DNA of 64,000 bases from assembly GCF_002286985.1 (NCBI RefSeq), contig NZ_NSKC01000005.1:248001-312000 (forward strand). The letters are read 5' to 3'. The notes below the pieces were generated by a model that worked only from the letters and a program-made list of their open reading frames with translations, was not told where the DNA came from and searched no databases. Source of the stretch: Halorubrum salipaludis (GTDB lineage Archaea; Halobacteriota; Halobacteria; Halobacteriales; Haloferacaceae). Positions 34,509-43,479 of this stretch are shown here, in pieces. Position 1 is the stretch's first letter. Each line of letters opens with the position of its first letter. The translations under genes and the position numbers were made by a program.

Positions 34509-35219
34509 TTACGCGTCGGTGCCCTCGGCGAGCCCGTCGGCGACGATCCGGAAGGTCGCGGTGTCGCCCGCGGGCTTCGAGCGGTGTTTCTCCAGGGTCG
34601 CCCGGCGGTTCCCGCCGCGGAACCGGTCGACGCGGAGGATCGCGCCGGTCCAGTGGTTGAGGGTGTTGCCGCCGAGCGCGCGGTCGCGGTCGCTGTCGGG
34701 GTCGGTGAACACCTGGTTCGTGATGACGACGGCGATGTCGTGTCTGCGGGCCAGAGACAGGAGGTGCGTCACCTGCTTGGCGACCTTGCGGAGCGACTGG
34801 CCGCCCTCGGTGTCGCCGGCGCGCTCCAGCCGGTAGAAACCCGTGGCGGAGTCCAACACGATCAGCTCGACTTCCTCCGCGAGCTCCTCGGCGTCGCGGA
34901 CGGCCTCGCGCTGGTCGTCGAAGTCGTACGCCTCCGAGATCACCAGCCGCGAGGCGATCTGCTCGACCGTCTCGTCGGCGTCGTCGGCGCGCCCCGCCGC
35001 CATCTGCTCGAACCGGTCGATGGAGAGTCCCTCGGTGTCGATGTAGAGGGCGCGGTCGCCGCCGGCCGCGACCTCGACGGCCGCGGCGAGCGCGAGGTTC
35101 GTCTTCCCGGCCGCGGGCGGGCCGTACACCTGGGTGACGACCCCGCGCTCGAACCCGCCGCCCAACAGGTCATCGACCGGCCGACAGCCGGTCGGGATCG
35201 AATCGCTCACTGTGGACAT
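34509..35219 (-). CDS. radB: DNA repair and recombination protein RadB
   Basis: A 236-residue RecA-family ATPase, the short RadA paralogue of Euryarchaeota. Walker A is GPPAAGKTN, Walker B LIVLDSATGFYRL, with the RecA-core segment DIAVVITNQVFTDPDSD. It lacks the N-terminal helix-hairpin-helix of RadA, as expected for RadB, which assists RadA in homologous recombination. ATG 35219 is taken; an in-frame GTG at 35210 would give MSDSIPTGCRPVD, and the TTTAAATA box at 35236-35242 lies 29 bases before that GTG, so the GTG may be the true leaderless start. Confidence 0.95.
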   Translation of the reverse strand: MSTVSDSIPTGCRPVDDLLGGGFERGVVTQVYGPPAAGKTNLALAAAVEVAAGGDRALYIDTEGLSIDRFEQMAAGRADDADETVEQIASRLVISEAYDFDDQREAVRDAEELAEEVELIVLDSATGFYRLERAGDTEGGQSLRKVAKQVTHLLSLARRHDIAVVITNQVFTDPDSDRDRALGGNTLNHWTGAILRVDRFRGGNRRATLEKHRSKPAGDTATFRIVADGLAEGTDA

Positions 35220-35427
35220 GTTCGCTCGCGCTCGTATTTAAACGGTCGATCGCGGAGCGCAGGGCCCGAGACGCGTCGCTCGCGGGCGAGCAGGCGCGCC
35301 GGTCGACGGAAGCGCCGTCGCTCGTCGAAGTAGTATAAGTGTGAAAGAGACGGAGATGGCGCCGATCACGTCGAGCGACGACCGAGATCCGCTGTTGCGT
35401 GCGGACGCGCAGTCCGCGACTTGGGGG

Positions 35428-35634
35428 TTAGTTGCGGACGAGGTTCGTCGCGCGGGGTCCCTTGGGGGACGATTCGATGTCGAATTCCACTTCCTGACCC
35501 TCCTCGAGGTCCGGGCCGCCGACGTCTTCCATGTGGAAGAACACGTCTTCGTCGTCGTCGAGGTCGCCGTCGTCAGTCGAGATGAAACCGTAGCCGCCAG
35601 TGTCGTTGAAGAAGTCAACCTTACCGTTTGCCAT
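35428..35634 (-). CDS. Cold-shock domain protein (CspA-like)
   Basis: A 68-residue single cold-shock domain protein. RNA-binding motifs GYGFIS (RNP1-like) and DVFFHMEDV (RNP2-like) are complete, and an insertion of acidic residues (DDGDLDDDED) is the halophilic version. It binds single-stranded RNA or DNA and helps translation at low temperature. The ATG at 35634 gives the canonical MANGKVDFF start; the frame stays open upstream. A CCTTATCC element lies about 31 bases upstream of the start. Confidence 0.95.
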   Translation of the reverse strand: MANGKVDFFNDTGGYGFISTDDGDLDDDEDVFFHMEDVGGPDLEEGQEVEFDIESSPKGPRATNLVRN

Positions 35635-35833
35635 TGCAAACAAACGTACAGCCCGTTCGGGGATAAGGATTGCGAGGGTCACGGTACCACGACCGTCGGG
35701 TCGGCGAAAGATCCGGGTTCTGAGCGCCCGGACGCGCGGTAGACGGACGCACCAGCCCGCTTTCGCCCGTGTTCATCGCGTGCCATCAGCCGCGGGGTTC
35801 ATTTACGCGCGACCACGTAAGTCGGGTAACACC

Positions 35834-36529
35834 ATGGATCGCCGCCGCTTCCTCCGCTCGTTCGCCGCCACCGGCGTCGCCGCCGGCACGACCGCCACGG
35901 CCGGCTGTACCGGCGTCTTCGGCGAATCCGGCGCCGAGGGGACCGTCCTCGGTCCGCCGGAGCAGAGCCGGGGCGAGCCGGTCCACCCGATCTACGGCGA
36001 CGAGATGCCGCACTTCACGGTTCCCGACCCGATCACGGGTGAGGAGATCTCGACGGCGGAGTTCGAGGGCGAGCGCGCGTTCCTGTGGACTTCCTTCTAC
36101 ACGAGCTGCCCTGACGGCGTCTGTCCCGCGCTGATCCTCCGGCTCCGGCGCGCGCAGGAGCACGCCGCCGAGGAGGGGTACGGCGACGAGGCGGCGTTCC
36201 TCGCGCAGACGTTCGACCCCGAGCGCGACACGACCGAGATCCTCCGAGAGTACGCCGGCCAGCGCGGCGTCGACCTCGACGCCGGGAACTGGCACTTCCT
36301 GCGCCCCGAGACCTACGAGGAGGGGAAAGAACAGATGATGGACGACTTCGGGCTGAAGATCGAGAAGGTGTACGACAACGACGTCGAGAGCCTCGAGTAC
36401 ACCTTCCCGCACTACGGCCTGATCCTGCTGGTGAACGATCGGGGGATCGTCGAGCGGTCGTACCCGCGCGGCCCGGCGACGGAGGTTGAGCGGATCGTGA
36501 ACGACTTCGAGCGGGTGGTCACCGCGTGA
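35834..36529 (+). CDS. SCO1/SenC family protein (CuA assembly), Tat lipoprotein
   Basis: A 231-residue exported thioredoxin-fold protein. It begins MDRRRFLRSFAATG with a twin-arginine signal and lipobox TAGC, so it is an outer-face lipoprotein. Copper-binding residues are a cysteine pair in TSCPDGVCPALI and the distal histidine in YTFPHYGL. The cysteines are separated by four residues (CPDGVC) where classic Sco proteins have three. Sco proteins deliver copper to CuA centres of oxidases. It overlaps the next gene by four bases (GTGA at 36526-36529), and forms an operon with a TlpA-like protein and CcdA. Confidence 0.9.
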   Translation: MDRRRFLRSFAATGVAAGTTATAGCTGVFGESGAEGTVLGPPEQSRGEPVHPIYGDEMPHFTVPDPITGEEISTAEFEGERAFLWTSFYTSCPDGVCPALILRLRRAQEHAAEEGYGDEAAFLAQTFDPERDTTEILREYAGQRGVDLDAGNWHFLRPETYEEGKEQMMDDFGLKIEKVYDNDVESLEYTFPHYGLILLVNDRGIVERSYPRGPATEVERIVNDFERVVTA

Positions 36530-37071
36530 GGCGACGACACCTGTTGGCCGGGCTCGCCAGCGTCGGGGCCCTGGGCGGCGCCGGAGCGGTCGCGACCGGG
36601 AACGTCCCCGCCGCGCTGGGCGGCGAGGACGCCCCCGAGCCGGTCGAGCCGGTGACGCTTCAGACGGTCGACGCGCCGGGGAGTCGCGACGGCGAGGTGA
36701 CGCTTCCCGCGCCCGACCGCCCGACGTTCGTCGACTTCTTCGCGACGTGGTGTAACCCCTGCGTCGAGCAGATGCCGGACCTCGTCGAGGCGCACGACCG
36801 GCTCGGCGACGAGGTGCTGTTCGTCTCGGTGACCCCCGAGGACGTCGGCGGGTCGATCAGCGCGGAGGCGGTCGCCGACTGGTGGCGCGAGAACGACGGC
36901 GACTGGCTGGTGGCGGCCGACACGACCGCCGAGCTCGCGGCGCGGCTCAACGTGGGCGGCTACCCGAGCGCGCGCGCCATCGACGCGACGGGACGCGTCC
37001 GTTGGTCGACTGCCGGGACCCACACGACCGAGGAGTTCGTCGCCGGCATCGAGAGGGCGCTCGACCGATGA
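36526..37071 (+). CDS. TlpA-like thioredoxin-fold protein, exported
   Basis: A 181-residue thiol-disulfide protein starting at GTG within the stop of the SCO gene. The N-terminus RRRHLLAGLASVGALGGAG is a Tat signal. The thioredoxin active site is WCNPC in FATWCNPCVEQMPDL, and the cis-proline region is NVGGYPSARAI. It probably reduces cysteines of SCO or of the CuA protein on the outer face of the membrane, taking electrons from CcdA. It is the middle gene of the SCO-TlpA-CcdA group. Confidence 0.9.
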   Translation: MRRRHLLAGLASVGALGGAGAVATGNVPAALGGEDAPEPVEPVTLQTVDAPGSRDGEVTLPAPDRPTFVDFFATWCNPCVEQMPDLVEAHDRLGDEVLFVSVTPEDVGGSISAEAVADWWRENDGDWLVAADTTAELAARLNVGGYPSARAIDATGRVRWSTAGTHTTEEFVAGIERALDR

Positions 37072-37111
37072 CCCGACGAGCCGATCGACCGACAGAACGA
37101 CGGGCCGGCCG

Positions 37112-37777
37112 ATGACCGACGTCTCGCTCGCGACGAACGTCCCGTTCGCCGTGACCGCGGGGGTCGCGACGTTCTTCTCGCCGTGCGCGTACCCGTTGTT
37201 GCCGGGGTACGTCGGCTTCTACGTGAACTCCGTCGACGCCGACGAGGCGTCGGTGACCGGGGCCGGGGTCCGGGGGATCGCCGCCGCGCTCGGCGTGCTG
37301 GCGACGTTCGCGCTGCTCGCGGGCGCGACGGTCCGCGTGGGGCAGTCGGCGCTGTCGAACATCGCCGTCTTCGAGACACTCGTCGGCGGACTGCTCATCG
37401 CCTTCGGGCTGCTCGTCGTCCTCGGACGGGCGCCCTCCGTGTCCGTCTCGCTGCCGAAGCGCCGGTCGAGCGTCCTCGGGTTCGGGCTGTTCGGCGCGGG
37501 GTACGCGCTCGCGGGCGCCGGCTGCGTCGCCCCGATCTTCCTCGCGGTGATCGCTCGCGCGATCGCGCTCCCGGGCGACGCCGCGCTCCTCGTGCTCTCG
37601 GTGTACGCCGGGGTCGTCGCGGTCCTGATGGCAGCGACCACCGTCGCGACCGGCGTGGGGCTCATCGGCAACGCCAACCGGGTGATGGCTCACGCCGGCG
37701 CCCTGAAGCGGGTCGCGGGCGCGGTGATGGTCGTCGCTGGCGTCGGCCAGCTGTACCTCTCGCTGGTCGTGTACTGA
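37112..37777 (+). CDS. ccdA: CcdA/DsbD-type thiol-disulfide transporter
   Basis: A 221-residue polytopic membrane protein with six predicted helices. The conserved cysteine motifs are FFSPCAYPLLPGY in helix 1 and GAGCVAPIFLAV in helix 4, the redox-active pair of CcdA-family proteins that move reducing power from cytosolic thioredoxin across the membrane. It lies 40 bases after the TlpA-like gene and would feed it and SCO. Haloarchaea with cytochrome c or CuA proteins need such a route. It is the last gene of the group; downstream are about 125 bases before the next gene. Confidence 0.88.
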   Translation: MTDVSLATNVPFAVTAGVATFFSPCAYPLLPGYVGFYVNSVDADEASVTGAGVRGIAAALGVLATFALLAGATVRVGQSALSNIAVFETLVGGLLIAFGLLVVLGRAPSVSVSLPKRRSSVLGFGLFGAGYALAGAGCVAPIFLAVIARAIALPGDAALLVLSVYAGVVAVLMAATTVATGVGLIGNANRVMAHAGALKRVAGAVMVVAGVGQLYLSLVVY

Positions 37778-37901
37778 CGCGGATCGTCGGTGTTCGGCCG
37801 CCTCATCGGGCGTTTCGATACCCGACAGCGACCCCCCAGATTCATGTTCGATGGCGCGGAAGGACCGCCCAGCCGAACTCCCGACGTTCGGTCCCCGTAC
37901 C

Positions 37902-38558
37902 ATGAATCTCGATCAGTTCACCGCCGAGAACGCACCGACGGACAGTGCGGAGCCCTTCCAGCGCGAGAACAGCTACACCTTGGACGTCGAGGTCGACGGC
38001 GCCGTGATGGCGAAGGCCGGGTCGATGGTCGCGTACACGGGCGACGTCTCGTTCACCGGGAAGGCCTCCGCCGAGGGAGGGATCAAGGGATTCCTCAAGG
38101 AGGCGACCACGGGCGAGGGCACGCCCATCATGGCCGTCGAGGGCACCGGTCACGTCTACTTCGCGGACGACGGGAAGAAGGTCCAGGTCGTCGAGCTCGA
38201 CGCCGGCGAGTCGATCACGGTCAACGGCGAGGACGTGCTCGCGTTCGAGGAGTCGCTCTCCTACGAGATCAGCACCATCGACAGCCTCGCCGGCGCGCTC
38301 GCCGGCGGGTTCAGCAACGTCTTCCTCGAGGGCCCGGGCTACGTCGCGCTCACCACGCACGGCGATCCGATCGTCTTGGAGCCGCCGGTGGCGACCGATC
38401 CCGGCGCGACCGTCGCGTGGGGCGGGACCTCCCCGAACGTGGAGGTCAACCGGAGCCTCTCGGACATGATCGGTCAGGAGTCCGGCGAGCGGTACCAGAT
38501 GCGGTTCGAGGGACCGGACGGGTTCGTCGTGGTCCAACCGCGCGAGGAGCACGCCTGA
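37902..38558 (+). CDS. AIM24 / TIGR00266 family protein
   Basis: A 218-residue soluble beta-rich protein of the AIM24 family. The pattern YTLDVEVDGAVMAKAGSMV, GTPIMAVEGTGHVYFADDGK and SLSYEISTIDSLAGALAGG is characteristic of the repeated beta-helix/TRAP-like fold. Family members are of unknown biochemical function. The ATG at 37902 gives a sensible N-terminus; the open frame upstream to 37851 is weak. It is alone, and converges on the NSS transporter. Confidence 0.85.
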   Translation: MNLDQFTAENAPTDSAEPFQRENSYTLDVEVDGAVMAKAGSMVAYTGDVSFTGKASAEGGIKGFLKEATTGEGTPIMAVEGTGHVYFADDGKKVQVVELDAGESITVNGEDVLAFEESLSYEISTIDSLAGALAGGFSNVFLEGPGYVALTTHGDPIVLEPPVATDPGATVAWGGTSPNVEVNRSLSDMIGQESGERYQMRFEGPDGFVVVQPREEHA

Positions 38559-38591
38559 CGCGCTCCGGGGCGACCGGGACCGACGGTCCGA

Positions 38592-39947
38592 TTACCGCGC
38601 CGCCAGCCAGTCCGCGAAGCCGCCGGTGAGGAAGTCGACGTAGTCGACGACCCCGAGGTACAGCGAGACGATCACGACGATCGCGATCGGAATCCGAACG
38701 ATCCAGATCCAGGCGGACCCGAGGCCGCCGAGGTCACCGATCCCCTTCGCCAGCTCCTCCCGGGCGACGTCCGGGATCACCCAGCCGACGAACACCGCGA
38801 GCAGCAGCGATCCGAGCACGAGCAGGATCCCGTCCGCGAGTCCGTCGTACAGACTGAGGAAGATCAGGTCGATCGTCACCGGGACGCCGAGCACGAAGAC
38901 GGCGACGCCCAAGGCGACCGAGGCCGGGACCCGAGCGACGCCGACCTCGTCGATCAGGTAGGAGACGAGCACTTCGAGGATGCTGATCGCAGACGACAGC
39001 GCCGCGATCCCGACCATCGCGAAGAACACGACCCCGATGAGCCGACCGCCGGGGATGGTGGAGAACGCCGAGGTGAGGCTCACGAAGATCGCGCTGGCGC
39101 CGGGGCCGCCGGGCTCGATCCCGGCCGCGAAGAGGAACGGGAAGACGACGAAGCCGACGATCACGGCGATGAGAGTGTCGAGCGCGACGATCACGCCGGC
39201 GTCGGACGCGAGGTTCCGGTCCTCACCGAGGTAGGAGGCGTAGGTGATCATCACGCCCATCCCGAGCGAGAGCGTGAAGAAGGCCTGCCCGGCGGCGGCC
39301 GGCAGGATGCTCGTCCAGTTCGCGGCGAGGTAGCCGAAGTCCGGCGTGAGGTAGTAGGCGTACGCCGCCCCCGCGGCGTCGAGCGTGAACGCGTATCCCG
39401 CGAGCCCGACGAGGAGCACGATGATCGCCGGGACCATCACCTTCACGCCGACCTCGATGCCCTTCCGGACGCCGGCGGCGATGATCCCGATGACGAGCGC
39501 CATGAACACGGCGTGGAAGAGGAGCGAGTCGATCCCGGTGGTGACGGTGCCGAACAGCTGCCCGGCCTCTTCTGGCCCAGCGAGCGCGTATCCGTCGGTG
39601 ACGCCGATCAGCGTGTACCGGAGGAACCAGCCGGCGACGACGCTGTAGTACGAGAGGATGACGAAGCCGATCGCGACGAACAGCCAGCCGAGGTAGTTCC
39701 ACGCCCCGCCGCCGAGCTCCCGTATCGCGCCGACCGGATTGAGGTTGGTGTACCGCCCGATCACGAACTCGACGAGGATCGCCGGGAAGCCGATCAATCC
39801 GACGAAAAGCAGGTAGACGAGGAGGAACGCGCCGCCCCCCTCCTGTCCGGTGATGAAGGGGAACCGCCAGATGTTCCCCAGTCCGACCGCGCTGCCGACC
39901 GCGGCGAGGATGAATCCCGCCCGGGTTGCCCATGTCTCGCGTGCCAT
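38592..39947 (-). CDS. Sodium:neurotransmitter symporter family (NSS/SNF) transporter
   Basis: A 451-residue transporter with about eleven to twelve membrane helices. TM1 carries the LeuT-like sodium and substrate motif GSAVGLGNIWRFPFITGQEG; unwound TM6 and other helices follow, e.g. AFFTLSLGMGVMITYASYL. It should import an amino acid or related compatible solute with sodium; substrate unknown. A poly-T-containing TATA-like CGTTTTTA lies about 36 bases upstream. Monocistronic. Confidence 0.92.
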   Translation of the reverse strand: MARETWATRAGFILAAVGSAVGLGNIWRFPFITGQEGGGAFLLVYLLFVGLIGFPAILVEFVIGRYTNLNPVGAIRELGGGAWNYLGWLFVAIGFVILSYYSVVAGWFLRYTLIGVTDGYALAGPEEAGQLFGTVTTGIDSLLFHAVFMALVIGIIAAGVRKGIEVGVKVMVPAIIVLLVGLAGYAFTLDAAGAAYAYYLTPDFGYLAANWTSILPAAAGQAFFTLSLGMGVMITYASYLGEDRNLASDAGVIVALDTLIAVIVGFVVFPFLFAAGIEPGGPGASAIFVSLTSAFSTIPGGRLIGVVFFAMVGIAALSSAISILEVLVSYLIDEVGVARVPASVALGVAVFVLGVPVTIDLIFLSLYDGLADGILLVLGSLLLAVFVGWVIPDVAREELAKGIGDLGGLGSAWIWIVRIPIAIVVIVSLYLGVVDYVDFLTGGFADWLAAR

Positions 39948-40145
39948 TTGTGTGCAGGATTGAAACCCCGGACCCCGTAAAAACGTGTCTCTCCGCCGCC
40001 CTAACCACTAATAATCAAACATGATCAATCGGTCACCGGGCGGTAGCGGAGCCGATTCGATGTGGCGCGTCGGCGGCGAGCCGGGTCGGGCGGGACTCCC
40101 GTCGGGGACCGTGAATTTAATAGCCGGACGGCAACCTCACGGGGT

Positions 40146-41534
40146 ATGGAACGCGTAGACGTCGCGATCGTGGGTGGCGGTCCGGCCGGCTCCTCCGCAG
40201 CGCACGCGGCCGCGACCGGCGGCGCCGACGCGCTCGTGCTGGAAAAGGGGGTCCCCCGCGCCGACCGGGACCGGCTCGGTCCCGACTCGACCGACGCCGC
40301 GGGCATCCTCGACTACTGGGTCGACATCATGGGGATCCACCCCGACGAGTTCGACGACGGAGTCGTCCAGCGCGAGCTGAACCGCGCCGAGTTCCGCGGC
40401 CCGGACGAGTCGGCGACGCTCACGAGCACCGGAATCGACTCCTCGTACGACAAGTTCGGCTACACCTTCCACCGCGCCCGGTTCGACGACTGGCTCCGCG
40501 ACCGCGCCGAGGACGCCGGCGCCGAGTACCGGGCCGGGGTGTCGGTCCGCGGCGTCGACACCGACGTCTCGGTCTCGCCCGGGAGCGACGAGCCGCGCCA
40601 CCGCGTCGAACTGGCCTCCGGGGAGACGGTCGGCGCGGACTTCGTGGTGCTCGCCGACGGCCCCCAGCGCACGGTGACGAACAAGGTGCTCGACAAGTAC
40701 CTCCCCGCGGACGCGGCCGCGTCCGACCGGCTCGCCTCCCGGACGGCGAACCACATCGCGTACCAGGAGTACCGCCGCGTCCCCGAGGAGGTGTACGAGG
40801 AGGTGAACGACGCCATCGTCTTCTGGTGGGGCGTGATGCCCGGCGAGACCGCCTACCCGTGGATCTTCCCGAACGCCGACCGGGTCTGTCGGGTCGGGCT
40901 CACGATGCCGATCGGGCTCGACATCGACGCGTTCGACCGCGACGCCTACGCGCTGCTCGACGCCGACGACGAGTCGATCCCCCAGGGCGGCGAGTACGTC
41001 CGCCGCCTCCTCGAGTGGCAGTACGGCGACGAGTACGACATCGAGGAGGACTTCCCGCTCGTCGAGGACGCGGGCAAGCGGAACGGGACCGAGACCTACC
41101 CGATCTCCTCGACCCGCCCCATCGACTCGCCGACCGGTGCGGGGATCGCGGTCGCCGGCGGCGCGATGGGCACCACCTCCGCCTTCCACGAGGGCGGCGA
41201 CCACGTCGCGGTCCGCACCGGCGCGATCGCGGGCGAACTGGCCGCCGCGGGCGACATGGCTCCCTACAACCGGCGGTGGAAGGAGGCGATCGGCGACGAG
41301 GTCGTCCGGAACGTGACGATGGCCGACATGGTCGCGGAGTACGGCCCAGACGACTGGAACCGGGTCATCGGCGCCGCCGACGCGATGCTCGCGGCGGAGG
41401 CCGGCGGCGGGCTCCTCTCGCACCCGTACCGCTCGGGCTGGGAGTCGCTGAAACTCATGGCCGGCTACAAGTGGAACAAGCGCCGCGTGAGGAAGGACTA
41501 CGTCGGCATCGACGAGAGCGAGTACGTCTACTGA
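40146..41534 (+). CDS. Geranylgeranyl reductase-family FAD-dependent oxidoreductase
   Basis: A 462-residue flavoprotein. N-terminal dinucleotide-binding motif VAIVGGGPAGSSAAHAAA; second FAD motif around ADFVVLADGPQRTVTN; and late motif IAVAGGAMGTTSAFHEGG resembling the GD(A/G) motif of GGR-type proteins. Relatives reduce the isoprenoid double bonds of archaeal lipids or act like FixC electron-transfer flavoproteins. Which of these applies is uncertain; the protein is longer than typical archaeal GGR. A TTTAAT element 29 bases before ATG 40146 indicates a leaderless mRNA. Confidence 0.82.
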   Translation: MERVDVAIVGGGPAGSSAAHAAATGGADALVLEKGVPRADRDRLGPDSTDAAGILDYWVDIMGIHPDEFDDGVVQRELNRAEFRGPDESATLTSTGIDSSYDKFGYTFHRARFDDWLRDRAEDAGAEYRAGVSVRGVDTDVSVSPGSDEPRHRVELASGETVGADFVVLADGPQRTVTNKVLDKYLPADAAASDRLASRTANHIAYQEYRRVPEEVYEEVNDAIVFWWGVMPGETAYPWIFPNADRVCRVGLTMPIGLDIDAFDRDAYALLDADDESIPQGGEYVRRLLEWQYGDEYDIEEDFPLVEDAGKRNGTETYPISSTRPIDSPTGAGIAVAGGAMGTTSAFHEGGDHVAVRTGAIAGELAAAGDMAPYNRRWKEAIGDEVVRNVTMADMVAEYGPDDWNRVIGAADAMLAAEAGGGLLSHPYRSGWESLKLMAGYKWNKRRVRKDYVGIDESEYVY

Positions 41535-41578
41535 CGCGAGCAGACGCTTTCTGTGGTCGCGGTCGGCGACGGTTCTGA

Positions 41579-42700
41579 CTACCGAATGACCGGCGCGGAC
41601 AGCTCCCGCGATTCGGTCTCGATCCCGTCGATATCGACCGGATCGACCTCGTGTGTCGGCCACTGGCCCGTCTTCGTCAGCGTCTCGGTCCGGTCGGGCG
41701 CCACGAGGTGCGTGTCCTCGCTTTTCGCTCCCTGCACCGTCGGGTTCCACGCGTAGCCCATCGGCCAGTGGACCGGCTCGTCGCTCTCGGGGGTCGCGAT
41801 CCACTCGCGGCCGGCGAACCCCGCCGCGCCGCCCTGGTGGTGCTCGCGCCACTCCTCCGCGAAGCCGACGGCGTCGTACGCCTCGCGGATCGCGTCGAAC
41901 ACGTCGCCCGCGGTGTCCGGGCCGTCGGAGCCCGTCAGCTCTCCGGCCGCGGCGGCCTCGGTCGCCGCGAGCGCGGTCGCCTCGACGCGGGCGGCCGCGC
42001 GGTGGCGCTCCTCCAGCCAGTTGGGGGCGTCGAACGCGACGGTCCGGGTGAGGGAGGCGTACAGCCCGGCCCGCTCGGCGGTGACGGAGACGAGCGCGTA
42101 GTCGCCGAGCGTCGCGTCGCTCGGGGTGTAGTGGCGGTATCGCTGCGCGCGCTCCGCGCCGCCGACGAGCACGACCGGGGTGTCGACGTCGCGGGACGAA
42201 AGCGAGATGTCGACGCCGGCGGCGACCTCGTACTCAGGGTCTTCCGGTTCGAGGTTGCGACAGACTGTCTCGACGGCGGCGGCGGCCTCCCGGCCGAGCT
42301 CGCGGTAGCGCTCGACGTCGTCGTCCGTGAGCGGCTGTCGGAGCCGGCTCCCGTCGACGCGCTCGAAGCCCGGTACGTCGAAGTCGGCGGCCGCGGGGGC
42401 CGGGGAGCGCTCCGCGACGGCCTCGGCCAGCGAACTCGCGTGCCACGGGAACGACTCGACGGCGACCGGGTCGGGGAGCTCCTCGTCGGCGAGCCGGTTC
42501 GCCTCGATGTCGTCGGTGATCACTCGGAGCTCGCCGTCGTAGCCGGCGGCGGCGACCCCGAGGTCGGCGTCGGCGTCGACGACGTTGTCGCCCCCGGTGA
42601 GCCACGCGAACCCGTTCGGTTCGGCGAACCAGACCGCTTCGAGCCCGCGCTCGTCGAGGTACGCGTCGAGCCTCTCGGTGCGGGCGGCGAGATCGACCAT
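41579..42700 (-). CDS. M24-family peptidase homologue lacking metal ligands
   Basis: A 373-residue protein with the two-domain architecture of Xaa-Pro aminopeptidases (creatinase-like N-domain, pita-bread C-domain). The expected metal residues are not seen: the Asp-containing strand reads VSVTAERAGLYASLTRTV, where active enzymes have Asp at two positions; HHQGGAAGFAGREW stands where the metal-binding His segment lies. The acidic EDTHLV near the end is conserved. It may be a binding protein or a metal-independent enzyme rather than a peptidase. It converges on the geranylgeranyl-reductase-like gene. Confidence 0.78.
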   Translation of the reverse strand: MVDLAARTERLDAYLDERGLEAVWFAEPNGFAWLTGGDNVVDADADLGVAAAGYDGELRVITDDIEANRLADEELPDPVAVESFPWHASSLAEAVAERSPAPAAADFDVPGFERVDGSRLRQPLTDDDVERYRELGREAAAAVETVCRNLEPEDPEYEVAAGVDISLSSRDVDTPVVLVGGAERAQRYRHYTPSDATLGDYALVSVTAERAGLYASLTRTVAFDAPNWLEERHRAAARVEATALAATEAAAAGELTGSDGPDTAGDVFDAIREAYDAVGFAEEWREHHQGGAAGFAGREWIATPESDEPVHWPMGYAWNPTVQGAKSEDTHLVAPDRTETLTKTGQWPTHEVDPVDIDGIETESRELSAPVIR

Positions 42701-42869
42701 ATCCGACGACTCTCACCGAGCCAGTAAAACCGGTCGGAACCGCTTCGGTCCGCGGAAACGCGGGGGTGCAGGCGTGCGAATCGACCGACCGCACCCCGGC
42801 GCCGGCGACCGAAACGAAAGGTTCAATTACGTCCCCCGGAAACGAAGAGATGCGTCAGTAAGCCCCTGC

Positions 42870-42944
42870 GGGTTGGTAGTCTAGTCCGGTTATGACACCT
42901 CCTTGACATGGAGGAGGCCGGCAGTTCAAATCTGCCCCAACCCA
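42870..42944 (+). tRNA. tRNA-Val (anticodon GAC)
   Basis: A complete cloverleaf. Acceptor stem GGGTTGG pairs with CCAACCC, with discriminator A. The anticodon stem CCTCC/GGAGG holds loop TTGACAT, giving GAC (valine). T-arm GGCAG-TTCAAAT-CTGCC is intact. CCA is not encoded. No intron is seen. Confidence 0.95.
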
Positions 42945-43065
42945 CTTCTACTTCAGCTTCAGTCCGGTAGCGGCCGATATTCTCACGGAGCGGAAGGTGG
43001 ACGGAGCCGTTCTCGCCGAAGCGATCCGCGGAAGGTACAAACCGCTGGTCGCCCAACAGTGTGGT

Positions 43066-43416
43066 ATGTCACCACCGCTCGCGGACGAGCCGGTCGAACC
43101 GGCGGACGAGGACGCCGAACCGCTGACCGACGACGAGTACGCCGAGTACCTCGCCGAGCTCGGCCCGGCATGGGAGGTCGTCGACGACCACCACCTCGAA
43201 GCGAGCTACGAGTTCGACGACTTCGCGGACGCGCTGGCGTTCACGAACGAGATCGGCGAGCTCGCCGAGGCGGAGTGGCACCACCCCGACATCCACCTCT
43301 CGTGGGGCGAGGTGGGCGTCGAGATGTGGAGCCACGACGTCGGCGGGCTCCACGAGGCCGACTTCGTGATGGCCGCGCGGATGGACCGGATCTACGACGG
43401 AGAGGGCGACGAGTGA
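43066..43416 (+). CDS. Pterin-4a-carbinolamine dehydratase (4a-hydroxytetrahydrobiopterin dehydratase)
   Basis: A 116-residue PCD family protein. The signature [20 protein letters not shown] holds the catalytic histidine pair and following residues of the family, and the fold ends with the conserved [11 protein letters not shown] helix. It dehydrates the 4a-carbinolamine form of a pterin, but in organisms without phenylalanine hydroxylase it may have other roles. The ATG at 43066 is chosen; a GGTACAAACC element lies about 28 bases upstream. It sits just after tRNA-Val. Confidence 0.9.
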   Translation: MSPPLADEPVEPADEDAEPLTDDEYAEYLAELGPAWEVVDDHHLEASYEFDDFADALAFTNEIGELAEAEWHHPDIHLSWGEVGVEMWSHDVGGLHEADFVMAARMDRIYDGEGDE

Positions 43417-43479
43417 CGCCCGAGGGCGGCCGACTCGCCAACGAACGGTTTTAAACCCCTCCCGGCGGAAATGGGGGTA

